A model generated the notes under the pieces. It ran no database searches, had not been told where the DNA came from, and worked only from the letters and a program-made list of their open reading frames with translations. The position numbers and the translations under genes are program-made. Positions 44,904-56,763 of a stretch of 64,000 nucleotides of DNA are shown here, one piece after another. Position 1 is the stretch's first letter. Every line of letters starts with the position of its first letter. This DNA is from Blepharisma stoltei (Eukaryota > Ciliophora > Heterotrichea > Heterotrichida > Blepharismidae), in the NCBI GenBank assembly GCA_914767885.1, contig CAJZBQ010000036.1, forward strand, positions 1,302,001-1,366,000, in the 5' to 3' direction.

Positions 44904-46600
44904 GATTTTCTTTGTAATATCAAAGAAAAAGGAATTAAATTAGTTTTAAAAATATAGCATAAAAATTTTAAATTGTTATCTTTTTAAAACAAAGTCTTGT
45001 ATTTTGATAATAAAGTGAAACTTGGAAATTCAAAAATAATAATTTTTTGTTTGACTTGAAAATTTTCAAAAAGACTTTAAAAAAATATGCTTTAGAGTTG
45101 CAGTAAATAAAATTTTTGCTTTTTATTGCCTTTATACAGCAAATCTCTTTTCTGATTGGAGTAACGATAAGCATCCATCTGCACTTGAGACAATATAAAT
45201 ATAAGCAGTCAGAATTAAAAAATATAACCGTAATGTTGGCATACTTTGTATTCGGTAGTAGAAGTAATCAAAAAATAATATTTTTCTGAGAAATTTTGAA
45301 AACATTTCCATTTTATATTTTTTTATATTCTAAATTTAGATAATTTTCTCTTACTCCTATTTGCGAGATAGCATAAAAATTTAAAAAATTTATATTTAAA
45401 ATGCTCTTATAATAATAAAAATGCATTTTTTGCATTATAATTCAATATCTAATTATTGAATTTTTCTTCATAAATACTTGCAAGGTATAATAATTATATA
45501 AAATCAAAACGAAAAAATAGCCACCAGGAAGTTATTAATACAATTAAAGCTCTTTTTCAATTTAAATATTGATTTTAAATCTTAAATATAAGTTCAAACT
45601 ATATTTTTAATGCCTAGTTATTAATATCTTTTTTCTTGAAAATTTTGAAACCATTTATTTTCAAAATTTTAAGGTTTCTGATCATTTCAATGTTGGAATT
45701 CCGGTTTCTGTGCTCTGAAAATCAAACATTTTTATAAAAAAATTTTAGAGAGGAAGCAAGAGAGTAATGATTTGTTTTGAAAATACACCTTTTATTAATC
45801 TTTGTTGCTATAGATAGCAAAACTCATTGTTATAAGATAATATCATTTATAACCTTAAATTTTCTTGATTTTTATAAAGAAACGATTAAATTGAAAAATA
45901 ATATAATAAATAGCTTAATCATAGGCTATGATTTTTTTTTTGTGATTGAAAACTGACAAAAAATATTTTCAAATTTACTTATACGATCAAAAAAAATTAT
46001 TAAAGGGGTATTCTTTGATCTAATTTATAATTTATATCGAAATGCAATAATTTTACAATTTAATAACTCCCATTTCTATCAAACAAGTTTGCTCATGAGA
46101 AGCATAATTTTATATGAAAATAATATTTTAGATTTAAAATAATAAATATTTGAATTGAAAAACTAATTTATTTATATAAAAATTAATGTTTTCGAATGCA
46201 AACTTCTAAATAAAGTCTAATTTAGATCGAGATCTCATTATGACACAACATTATTTATATATAAATAAATAAAAGGAATAAAAAGCATTGATTGGTTAAC
46301 AATTGCACTATTGAGTATTTGAAAATATGATAGTAAAAACAATAAATACATATATTCGCTATAATTAGGTATATCAAAATGTTTTAAGTAAAATTAACAA
46401 TACAAGAATGCTTTATCTGCAAACAAATGGATTTAATTTTCCCGAAAACATAGAATTTTTTTAAATGGTTTTGCTTCCTAAAAATGTGAGTAAGTACCAA
46501 AATCAATACAATTTCATGAATAGTCTATATATAAGGACATTTCAGATAAAACTTTAAATTTAGCGATTTTTCTAAATTGCATTATAGCTTGTATCAACTT
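44904..46600. other. Gene-poor AT-rich stretch
   Basis: No coding frame or repeat pair seen between the divergent amidase and PAS-protein genes. Confidence 0.5.
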
Positions 46601-46813
46601 TTAATCAGACTTTGGAGGTAAATGTCTCAAGTTTAGACCTATTACTTGGAGAAAGTGAAAAAATCGAATTGAAAAACCAGCCAATGTCAGCTAAATTTCC
46701 AAGCTTGGCTGATCAAATTCAAGTGGTAAACAAAAAATGATATATTATAGGGTATTTATCTTCAAACGAGCTCTCAGACTATATAAACTATCTGTTATAA
46801 TTAGTGTTTAATA

Positions 46814-49800
46814 ATGTTATCGGACTCAAATGATGGATTAAAAGCTTCCCTCTCAATAAAAGCTTTAAACTGGCGGCATAACTCTGCCTCAGACTATATC
46901 AAGGCAGCAGCAATAGAGTATGTGGAGAATTTTTTCAAACCAAAATTCAATCCAAGAACGAGAAGAAAGACACAATTTGCAATTGAATTTTCGACGAATT
47001 TTATTAACCTTCTCCAAGTTTTGTCCTTGACGTGGTATCCAGACATGAACCTCCGATATTGAAAACAATATAGCCAAGGTCTGCTTTTAGCTTACCATGA
47101 GATATAAGGATGTTCGGCGTTTTCAGAAAGAAAATTCATAGCTAAAGGGCAGCAAAAACTAGTCCTGGACTATACTCAAAATATTGAAAAGTTATGTCTT
47201 ACCCCTGCTTTGACCAAATATTGTCAAGTTTCCATATTTATGTCTTGGCTTTTTACATTTCAATCGCAATCCTATGAATTTGTGTTATTCTTGTAGTATT
47301 GACAAGTGTTTTGAAAACGTTTAAGTTTAGGTTTTACAGAATGCTGATTTATTTGCCGAGTGAAATTTTAACTTTTTTGTCATCAATTGGGTATTTGCCG
47401 ACACTGATGATTTTTTTGGTCACTGTAAAATATTCCTTATTAGGAAATGTAGAGGATGATCTTTATAGTCCTATGCCTGATAATGGCATCAACTTATCCC
47501 TTCAGTAATTAGCAAAATATGATGAAAAACTATTTTTTGGAAAAAAGTCCAATTTTTTTTTCTATATAGCCTTACAGCTGATATTGATCGGCTTAGGTTG
47601 GGAGAATGCCTGTAACTCCCCGATTTGGTTGTCTAATATATATTGATGAGCCAACTCAGGTTGTTGACTAATGCCTTATATAGAGCCTATCTGTCAACTC
47701 CCCTAGCTGGAGAATCAAATAGGGGAGTTACTAGGCATCTCCAGTCAATCATTATCGATTTCGGGCTATATATATTAATTAATTTTTTGAAAAAATAGCA
47801 TAAAAATAATTTTTTCTTTTTTTAAAATAATCTTGGAGAGTTAGGTGCTTTTGGAGCCATTTTTGGTATCATTTCAACAATTCTGCTCTTTTTATTAAGC
47901 ATAATCTATGAATTATTTACAGCAGATATTAGGCATTCCTATTCTGATGTAAATATCAAAGCCAGGGCAGATTCAAATCTAGACATGACTATCTCAACAT
48001 ACAAGCTTATTTTAGTCATTATATAACGATGACCCCCCCTCAATCTTCATGTCTACTGCAACAAAAATTTTTCGAAAAAAATCTTCATGCCTACTGCAAC
48101 ACAACATTTTTATAAAAAAAATTAATGCATTTTTCTCTAGGTGAGTTTCTCAAAAAAACCATAAAACAGCGCTACTGTAGGTGTGTCAATGACCTTCTCA
48201 TCGAGATTTGGACGGCTATTGCCATCGCTCGCCATTTTATTAAACTTATCTAGCTAAAAAGTGCGGAAAAATTTAAGATGCGCATCAAAAATTTGTTGCA
48301 AGAGGATTAGGATTATTAAAGACATGCGCTAGCCATATTGGTGACGCAGTCACCAAAAATCTTCCGTACGGAAGGTTTTACCGCTTTTCGACTCCAGCCC
48401 AGAGGGTCTATCCCTTACGAGTGCCCTACCGGTACCTTCTGTCTCCTACTTTGCCTTGAGGTTTCAGTCTTGAGTGGCGGCTTTGGATTTCTTGTCCTGC
48501 TACGGGCGATAGGAGTAGCTTGATTCCAAGGATCAGCTCCTTGGAGTCTATCGGGTGTCAAAGTGCCTTCCTTCAACAGCTACAGCAAAAAGACTGTTCC
48601 CCTGTGGCCTGGGCCGAAACCCCCAGTTTCTCGGTAGAGGAATACCCATGGGTCCTCGAATCCAAAGGACCTTGTTGAGCACATCTATTTCCAACCACAG
48701 GAAAGCAGTCAAAAACCTACCCGGATACACACTTCTTGAGCTTGCGTCTGATTCTCGGCTCGGAGTCTGTTCCAGTTCGCTGTAGCCATAAGGTCTGGAC
48801 TGTTGCGCCAAGAGGGCAGGTTGGCACGTGTCGCCATTTTAATGTATATAATTCGTTGCAAGAGACATGAAAATTATTATTTTTTTATATATAATTTGTT
48901 GCAAGAAACATGAAAATTATTTTTTTTTTTATATAAAATTTTATATTAAAAAATTGCATTTTTGTTTCAATAGACATGAAGATTGGGGGGGGGGTCATCG
49001 TTATATTTTTTATGGCCGCAGCCACCATGAATGGCTACTTATATTTATCATAATTTCTTCAGCAATTTTAGCATATTTAACACACAAATTCAATTCTTAC
49101 TACAACCCAATGGTAAATGCTTTTAAAGTTTCGAAATTATGCGTCCTTTCATCATGCTCAGCAAGTTTTTTGTTTGGGGTATGAATGGACAATGCAGGGA
49201 TAATTCTGCTGCTCTGGCTAATAGCAATCCCAGCATTATCTCTTATAGTCTTCAGGAGAATTTATAGGCTATTGCTCATTCCAGAGTCTACAGACTATTT
49301 GGCAGCCAATCAGCATATTTTTGAGCTAAAAATCAGAAAACTTCTAATGGACAAGTCTTTAAGGGAAGAAAGCAAAGTTGTAAAAATTTTCGCACAAATT
49401 TATAAGCAAAAAATGTTTCAAAGAGATAAATTGCTGGTGGCTTGAGAAGTTTACTATTATTTGCATACTATAAATGATGTTAGGCTGGCAAAATTGAGGT
49501 TTTCAAAAATGGCTTATGCCAATTCTAGTCTGGAAGGGGAGATACAGGAATGAAGAATAAATAAATGGATCAAAAAACACCATGAAGGAACTGACCAGAT
49601 TGCTAATAATTTTTTGATTTATTTAATTGAGCTTGAGCAAGCAAAAAAAGAAGACGAAATTTTATGCAGACATCTAATAGGACTTTGGATTGAAGTGTGC
49701 TCTAGTAAACCAAGATTAAATCATTTGGAAAATTTAGTAGAAAATGTTACCAAACAAATTGAACTTGTAGTCAGGCTTTACAAGAAATTAATTATCCAAA

Positions 49801-52800
49801 ACCATTCAAAAGCATATGAACTTTATGGTAGCTTGCTGCAACAAATTCTGACTCATCAAATGGATATTGAACAATTCAATTTCTAAATAAATTAATTCTT
49901 CCGTTTTTATAGAGATTTTTAATTTAAATAAAAAAAATAATTTTTGTAAAATTTATAATAAATAGGTGCTCATTATAAGAATTCAGAATTAAGAGATAGT
50001 GATAAAGGACAAACCATTTTAGGAAAAGTCAGTGCTCTAAAAAGTGAAGAAGAGATGTCAAAATACGAGCCAAAACTATCCAAGTTTGATGAAAATTATG
50101 CAAATATTTTGATTTCGGCTGATATTAAAACATTTGGAATTATTGTTTACGTTAATGACTTTGCAGCTACAATTTTAAATGAAACCATAAATAATGTCAT
50201 AGAAAACAATATTCACCAATATATACCAGCTCCTTATAACAAAAATCACCTAAAATATATGAAGCGCTTCGTCAGTACTTGTAAAAACCCTCAAGTAGAC
50301 AAAGGCAATTCATTTTTTATACTAGACCATTACGGATATGTGCGCGAGTGCCAATTTCTTATAAGATTGACCGCCCTCAATGAGCGATTATACTTTATGG
50401 TCTCTATGAGGCCTATTTTATCAACTCGCCAAGTCGCTTTAATTTCAGAAGACGGGCTTATCTACTGCCACAGTCAAAATTTCAGCAAGGACATCGCAGA
50501 GCCAGAGGTAAAGTCTTTAAAATTCCAATATATTTCCTCACTCTCCCCCCCTCCGTGAGTGAACAAAAAAATTTTGTTCACTCATGGAGGGGGGCTAATT
50601 TTTTTTTTTTAAAAAAAATTATATATAAATTTTATAGAAAATTTTTTTCTTCGAAATTTAAAAAAATCCTAATTTGCAAAAATTGAAAAGCAAATATTAA
50701 TTTAATTTATAAAATTTATATGTTTTTAAAAAGCAATTTGGTTAGAATTAACAGAATTAGCTTTAGATTTCATTATACTAATTATCACTTATATATCAAA
50801 AATTTTTTCCATAAAAAATTTTTCTATTTAAAAATATTTTTGTTCACTCACGGAGGGTGGGTTTTTAGGCAAAAAATATGATTTTTCTAATGGCTTTGTT
50901 CACTCACGGAGGGGGGGGAGTCAGTAATTCCGAGTGTTGACTTTGCAAATTTACCTAAATCAAAGCCGACTCTGTTTAAAGTAGGCGAAATTATTTTAAC
51001 AATTATCCATTGTGTTAAGCCAATGAAAAATACAAATATAAACTATGTTCTTATAATAAGAGACCAAGAAGAAGTAGAAAAATGGACAGAAAATGAAGAC
51101 TCTGATCAATATGATCTATCAGATCCGGATTTTTCTGATAAAGATTACAATGAAAGCAAGCATATACTTTATTATTTTTTATAAATTTTTTTTAAAAAAT
51201 ATTTTTATTTTTTCAATTTTATTTGGCTTAGGAATATTGTAAAACTTGACATCCCCCTTAAAGTGACTTTCCAAAAAAAGAGAATATCAAGCTCCTTTTC
51301 GGCAACTGAAGTCGCATCGGATTTTGAGCTGACTCATGAATCTATGAAAATGCAAGATATTCAGCAATCTGAAGAAAGGACAGGCTCAATGACACAAAGT
51401 AGCTCTTCCAATGACTATATAAGTACTTATTATTTAGGGGTCGGAAATCATATTATTAATAAATCAGTGAAAATTTTGAAGCAGTTTAGATTAGTTCTGC
51501 TGCTTTCTGTAAGCAATATATAGATATTATCAGTAACAGCTACAAATATAGCTATAGCTATTTATATTTCCCAAGCAGTTGACCATTCCTTGTCTGTGAA
51601 CACTTACAAAGACCTTGGAATTGTGATGTACGAGACCGTTTTTGCTGCTGAAAACGCTCGGTCAGTCTATTACTCAAAAAATCTTTTTCAAGACCAAAAT
51701 ACTACAAATTATCTAAATTCGCTTAAAAATTCACTTTCCTTACTCACGATCTCCCAAGACGCCCTTTATTCAAATTTACAGTCCTGAAGCTACTGTAAAA
51801 GCTCAGACATTATTGATAAAAATCTAATTGGCGTAAGAGACTATGACTCTGCAGTCGTGTCTTCACACGAGGTCTACTCCATAACGACTATTTTTTTTTG
51901 GCCTATTTTTTTTTGGCCTAATTTTTTTTAGCCTATGTTTTTTTGGCCTATTTTTTTTTAGCCTATTTTTTTTTGGACTATTTTTGTTTTGGCCTATTTT
52001 TTTTTCGCCTATTTCATGACCACTATTTTTGTTTGGCCTATTTTTTTCGCCTATTTCATGACGACTATTTTTTTTTTGGCCTATTTTTTTTTGGCCTATT
52101 TTTTTTGGGCTATTTTTTCTTAGCCTATTTTTTTTGCCTCGCCTATTTTTTCTTGGCCTATTTTTTTTGGCCTAATTGTTTTTGACTTTTTTTTGGCCAT
52201 TTTTTAGCTATTTTTTACTAATAAAATACACCTTTAACAGATCTCTTACTCCATGAATGCTAATTCATTGCTTTTTAAATTTCGAGAATTTTAAATTTAA
52301 TTAGGCTTTTTCCACTTAATTTACTCAATATTAATCGTGTAAGGAAATATATCCGTTATCCAATAATTTATTTAGTTCTCTCAGCAGCTTCATGAATTAT
52401 CCTCGACAGAAAAAATAGGACAAAAAAATTAGGCGAAAAAAAAATAGGCCAAGAAAAAATAGGCCAAAAAAATAGGTCAAAAAAAAATAGGCTAAAACCA
52501 ATAGGCTAAAAAAAAATAGGCTAAAAAAAAATAGGCCAAAAAAAATAGGCTAAAAAAAAATAGGCCAAAAAAAATAGGCTAAAAAAAAATCGGCTAAAAA
52601 AAAATAGGCCAAAAAAAATAGGCCAAAAAAAAATAGTCGTCATGAAATAGGCCAAAAAAAATAGCCAAAAAAAAATAGGCCAAAAAAAATAGGCCCAAAA
52701 AAAAATTAGGCCAAAAACAAATAGGCCCAAAAACAAAAGTCGTTATGGAGTAGACCTCGTATGAAGGAACCCTCTGCAGTACCAAAAACTTTAATGAAAA

Positions 52801-54143
52801 ATCTTTTTGATGAAATCAGTATGTTTATTGACCATGTAAGCTTTATTTAGACACAAAGTTTTATATAGAGCGTAAAGCAATTTTTAAACATACCTCTATT
52901 TCTCGATTTTTTTTACATGCGGAGGTCTAAAATTAAAGCATTTTAATGCGCTAAAAAAGATTATATTTCATAAAAAATTTTATTCACTATATCAGATGTA
53001 GAGAATTTTAAAGATTACACACAAGATTTAAAGTTTGTGATTGCCAATGGACTCGGAAGAGCTTTTCAGAAAACAAATTCGTCGCTGCATGGGCTTTCTG
53101 ATTGTGAAATAGAAAAAATCTATGAAAATAGCAATGAGGTGATTATTTTAGCTGTTTCTGGATCAGCTTTGTTAGGAATTTGTATGATGATTTTGTTTTT
53201 ATTTATTTTTTTGATAAATAAAAGATATGATCAGCTTTGGAATTTTGTGATAAAAATTACCCATGATGCTTATTTTGATTTAAATGGACATTGCTTTGAC
53301 AGGCTGTCTTCAGTTCTTGGTACCGATTTAACCCAAGAAGAAATAAATTCCTTATTAAGATACAAGCCAAAGCATAAGGAAGTTAATTTCAAAATTATTT
53401 TTCGGCATTTCTCTAGACTTTTTGTTTTTATTGGGCTGACGATAGCATACTATCTTGTCATTCACCAATACCTATATCCTTCATGTGAGCGATATTTAAT
53501 TGAGAGGCCAAAACTCCTCTCAAACTATATAAATAGACGATCCCTAATCCCATTGATTGATTTTTGAGCTAAAGAAACTGGGACTTTTGAGCAAGACTAT
53601 GGCTTGAAAATTGTTTTAAATAATTCATATATTTTTGAGCACCCTGCAGAGGAATTGATAAATACAGTCGAAAAATTATGAGACGCAAACCACAACCTCC
53701 TAAGCCAGCTCAAATATATGTCTTCAGAGCTAAAAGTCTCATTATTTCAAAAAAAATCCAATCAAATTCCAGATGAAGGTTTTGCATATGGCTCGTTTTG
53801 ATATACAAATTTATTGATTTTTGACTCATTTTTGATAGAAAACGATGAGAATAATGTGATAGAAAATATGGAAAATCTGGGGAAAAGAATAGCGAATTTG
53901 GAAGAGGCGATGTCTTTAAATTTTGAAATTATCGATAAAACGTCCAAAGATATGATAACAAAAAAGTTGAATATTATTACTTATACGTCACTTGGGTATT
54001 TGATGATTTCAGTATTAATGTATCTAGTGTTTTACTTGCCATATACTTTGGTTGATATCAAGAGTCTTCAGAAATTTCAGATTATTATATCAGTTATTCC
54101 AAGATTTATATCAGTTACTGAAAAAAGCCCAAGAAGAGATTAA
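46814..54143 (+). CDS. PAS-domain multi-pass membrane protein (TmcB-like, ciliate type)
   Basis: Start taken at MLSDSNDGLKASLSIKALNW; a coding-like frame (NQPMSAKFPSLADQIQVV) just upstream may belong to it. N-terminal membrane block: FYISIAILWICVILVVLTSV, ELGAFGAIFGIISTILLFLL, ISSAILAYLTHKF, LLLWLIAIPALSLIVF. Then a long helical region, and a PAS-like domain near 50080-50420 (KFDENYANILISADIKTFGI, YVNDFAATILNETINNVIEN, FFILDHYGYVRECQF). C-terminal membrane block: GSALLGICMMILFLFIFLIN and the end TYTSLGYLMISVLMYLVFYL. This is the layout of the expanded PAS membrane proteins of ciliates; the role is probably sensory or signalling. Eight IESs and one 15-nt intron. Stop TAA at 54141. Confidence 0.75.
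47103..47170. other. IES, 68 bp
   Basis: Fusion gives LLAYHEI-YSKYWKVMSYPC in frame, linking two blocks that are in different frames in the raw sequence. Confidence 0.6.
47481..47827. other. IES, 347 bp, with GC-richer inner part
   Basis: Fusion gives YSPMPDN-LGELGAFGAIFG in frame. The inner 47590-47770 part (AACTCCCCGATTTGG ... AGGGGAGTTAC) is partly self-complementary, suggesting a nested element. Confidence 0.7.
48024..49001. mobile_element. 978-bp TIR transposon-like IES
   Basis: Inverted ends of about 45 bp: TAACGATGACCCCCCCTCAA and CTTCATGTCTACTGCAACAA on the left, complements on the right. Fusion of the TA at 48024-48025 with TA 49002-49003 gives LILVII-YIFYGRSHHEWLL in frame. The centre carries a GC-rich second insert. 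No transposase seen, so non-autonomous. Confidence 0.85.
48305..48854 (-). mobile_element. Nested 550-bp GC-rich insert with TAATC-type tail
   Basis: Flanked by the 10-bp direct repeat GTTGCAAGAG (48295-48304 and 48855-48864). Read on the minus strand its end is CTTTAATAATCCTAATC, resembling the TAATC tail of the insert at 20876. Open frames on both strands look like GC-rich chance. Likely a retroelement fragment inside the TIR element. Confidence 0.6.
49884..49973. other. IES, 90 bp
   Basis: Fusion of TA 49884-49885 with TA 49974-49975 gives DIEQFNF-YKNSELRDSDKG in frame. Confidence 0.75.
50538..50920. mobile_element. 383-bp MITE acting as an IES, flanked by TCA
   Basis: Full copy of the CTCCGTGAGTGAAC family. 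Direct repeat TCA at 50538-50540 and 50921-50923 instead of TA. Removal gives KFQYISS-VIPSVDFANLP in exact frame. Confidence 0.8.
51163..51228. other. IES, 66 bp
   Basis: Fusion gives YNESKH-RNIVKLDIPLKV in frame. Confidence 0.65.
51509..51523 (+). other. 15-nt spliceosomal intron
   Basis: GTAAGCAATATATAG contains an in-frame TAG. Removal gives RLVLLLS-ILSVTATNIAIA, one continuous membrane span. Confidence 0.88.
51882..52779. repeat. 898-bp palindromic minisatellite IES
   Basis: Left half repeats TTTTTTTTGGCCTA-like 14-mers, right half repeats the complement (AAAAAAATAGGCC), so the insert can fold on itself. Outer arms share CGAGGTCTACTCCATAACGA, of which most on the left is coding. TA 51882-51883 to TA 52780-52781 gives HEVYSI-PKTLMKNLFDEI in frame. 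Confidence 0.78.
52837..52989. other. IES, 153 bp
   Basis: Fusion gives SMFIDHV-SDVENFKDYTQD in frame. Confidence 0.7.
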
Positions 54144-54305
54144 TATATTATGTGCTGGCATAATTTTTGGTGGGTCTCAATTTCAGGACATTTTCCCATG
54201 AGTGGCCAAATCCCGCATGTGGAAATTCAACACTTATCTTGGTTACACACGTGGGAAAATACTGGCGTGTGGTGACCCTCCCAAAATTATGCCACGCATA
54301 ATATA
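54144..54305. mobile_element. 162-bp inverted-repeat element abutting the PAS gene stop
   Basis: Left TATATTATGTGCTGGCATAA and the complement of the right end, TATATTATGCGTGGCATAAT, match over about 33 bp, followed by GGTGGGTC/GGAGGGTC. The element starts directly after the TAA stop. No ORF. Confidence 0.75.
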
Positions 54306-56412
54306 AACCGAAGGCTAAATAAGTAGGGTGTAAGTCTAAAGTAAATTTCTTGGTTTATAATAAACTTGGATGTAAACTTATTAATATGGCTTTAAGGTCA
54401 AGCTTATTAAAATATAGAATTAGGCTGTTAAATAGAATGTAGCATATTATAATATAATTATAATGATTAGTACAAATCTCAATGCTCAAATGCAGATTAT
54501 AATAGTTTGCTTACAGCCCCTCATTTAAATTGGAGCAAAATATCCGTAAAATTTCAATTAATATCCTTTAAATTAGAACAAAATTTTATTGGTAAAATGT
54601 CTAATTTTTATATAAATAAGTTTGACCTAAATTTAAAGGAGGTAGTTTAATAAATGCTATTTAAACAGTTGTAAGACTGAAATTTATTAATATTTTGAAT
54701 AACTTATTTATAAAATTAGTTAAAATTATTCCCCTTCACATAATTTTTTAAAAAATTATTTATTTGAAAAAAATGAACCCTGTAGCAGAAATATTTGTCC
54801 CAGTTTAAAGAGACTAGTTGGAGTTATTCAGCTAAATCAGAACTTGGGTGATGCTATAAGATTCACAGGTGATCAAAAGTTGGCTTTTTATGCAATTTTT
54901 CATTAATCATGACTTTAAGAGCCCTATAGTCAGCATTAAATATATAAACATATACATTTGTGTTCAATATATTTTTAGACTTGTCTAACTGCAATTTTAG
55001 TCATGCCAATTTCCTTATTGAGATAAAATTTATTATACTTTATTGATAAATTGTTTAAAGATCATTAGAGTTAAATAACAATTTAATCTAATAAAAAATA
55101 TTAACATAAATCAGATTTAGTATACTATCAATTAAATCGACTTAAATTAGTATTTTAAATGCTATTCATTTATTTGAAATTCGCAATCTGCTGAGGATTA
55201 TTTATGGATAAAATTTGTCCATAATATCACAAATTACAGTTTAATTTTTTTTATAGGAATGCTTGCCTGATAAGCTTTGGCTGTATATCTCTCATTTGTG
55301 GCAAATACTCCAACAAGCTAGAGCAAAATTCGCAAAATTGATTGCTCTATGAAATTTTACAAATTCTGTCAAATAACAAAAAATTTTAAGCAAAAATTTT
55401 CAATTTTAAATTTTAAAAATTTTTCTTTTGCCCCTAAACTCCATAAATTTGCTATTTTTGAATATAAAATTTATTCTGATTTCTGAAGAAATCAGATAAC
55501 AGATAATCATAATCGTCTATTTAGCATCAGAGTTTATGCCTCTTAATGCTATTTTAAGGTAAAAATTAGCTGCAGGAGGATAGAAAACATAAAAGGGAGC
55601 TCAAATAAGCATTTTCAAGAATGTCCCTAACTCTTGCCTGCATATGGGGTAGCTCACTAAGAGATATTTCGATAATTTATATAAAAATTTAAAACTCTAT
55701 TTGCAAATATTTAAAAGAAAAAATTTAAAATATATACTTTAGAATGTAAGTTGTTTGAAATTTAATAAATTATCATGCAATTAATACCTCAAAAAAAAGG
55801 CTTCACTGATAGATTTACTAACCTCAAATAAAATTTGACAGTAATTTTTTTTCCTGTTTATTTTGATCATGAGACTTAATTTCACTGAAAATTTATCCTG
55901 CAATAATAAACTTTAAAACTAATGATGTGTATGGATTGCCTTCCACGAAAATAGATTTCCGGAAGTGTGCTGCCAACCCTAGACGTGGAGTCGGGCACTA
56001 ATGAGACTATATTTGTTATTGATTTTATTAGTGAAGGCATAGAACAGTAATGTGAAATTTAGACTATAAAATAATGTTAATAATAGAATATGTAAAAGAT
56101 CAGCTAATTTTAATTTAAAAGTGGATTTTCCAGAATTCTGACGAGTTCATTTAAAACATATAAATAATCCGATTAAAAAAATGGCTCTATTGAAGCTTTT
56201 GTTAAATTTTAACCTGATCTAGCTTCTTAATTTGAAAAAATTCTTATAGTTTGTTAAATAAATTTATTCAAGGGAAGCAAGCTAGCAAAAGATCTTAGCC
56301 CTTGGCATATAAGCTGATATCTGAAAATTCCTTAATGAGCACCTCAATTATGATCTCGATAATTATTATCCAGCATTTCTCATCTTTAGTAACAATATAA
56401 TAATTCAATACT
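54306..56412. other. Gene-poor AT-rich stretch
   Basis: No coding frame. Scattered TTTAAAGGAGGTAG and CCCAGTTTAAAGAGAC words (54640, 54805) resemble ends of the TTGGAAC-type element. One small GC-richer block near 55930-56000. Confidence 0.5.
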
Positions 56413-56763
56413 ATGAGCATGGAAAATCTGAAAAAAGAAAGTGCCTATGCTTCCTTCGATGCAGGCGCTCAAGCTTGCGATCAGTTTTACCAAGAGTTCG
56501 ATATGTTTAACAACCCGAACCTTGAAATTATTATACAAAACCTTGACCAACAAGCTTATCGAGATCTTTGCTGCAGACTTGAAAGCTTAAGAAATAGCTT
56601 GATTAAGCTGGAGCCTTTCTTAGGCCCAGACATAAGCATTCCTAGGACTCAGAATTGCTTATATTTGATGTCCCAGACTACCAATGATGACATTAGAAAA
56701 CTCAGCAAAAGCTTGAGTAGCTCAAATGGTTATCTTTGTGTAAAGAAACCAATTCAAGAATAA
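56413..56763 (+). CDS. Unknown protein, 116 aa
   Basis: Intact frame MSMENLKKESAYASFDAGAQ to VKKPIQE, TAA. Mostly helical, with paired Cys (DLCCRLESLRNSL) and an FLGPDISIPRTQN loop. No family recognised. It is isolated in gene-poor DNA, like the Cys/His genes. Confidence 0.6.
   Translation: MSMENLKKESAYASFDAGAQACDQFYQEFDMFNNPNLEIIIQNLDQQAYRDLCCRLESLRNSLIKLEPFLGPDISIPRTQNCLYLMSQTTNDDIRKLSKSLSSSNGYLCVKKPIQE

Noticed and set aside
48338-48811. Overlapping open frames on both strands of the GC-rich block
   Set aside because: GC-rich non-coding insert; frames on both strands overlap, no recognisable domain, and the block lies in a nested mobile element.
51943-52785. Long open frames of Phe/Leu/Ala/Tyr repeats on both strands
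   Set aside because: They are translations of the GGCCTA minisatellite arms inside an IES, not genes.
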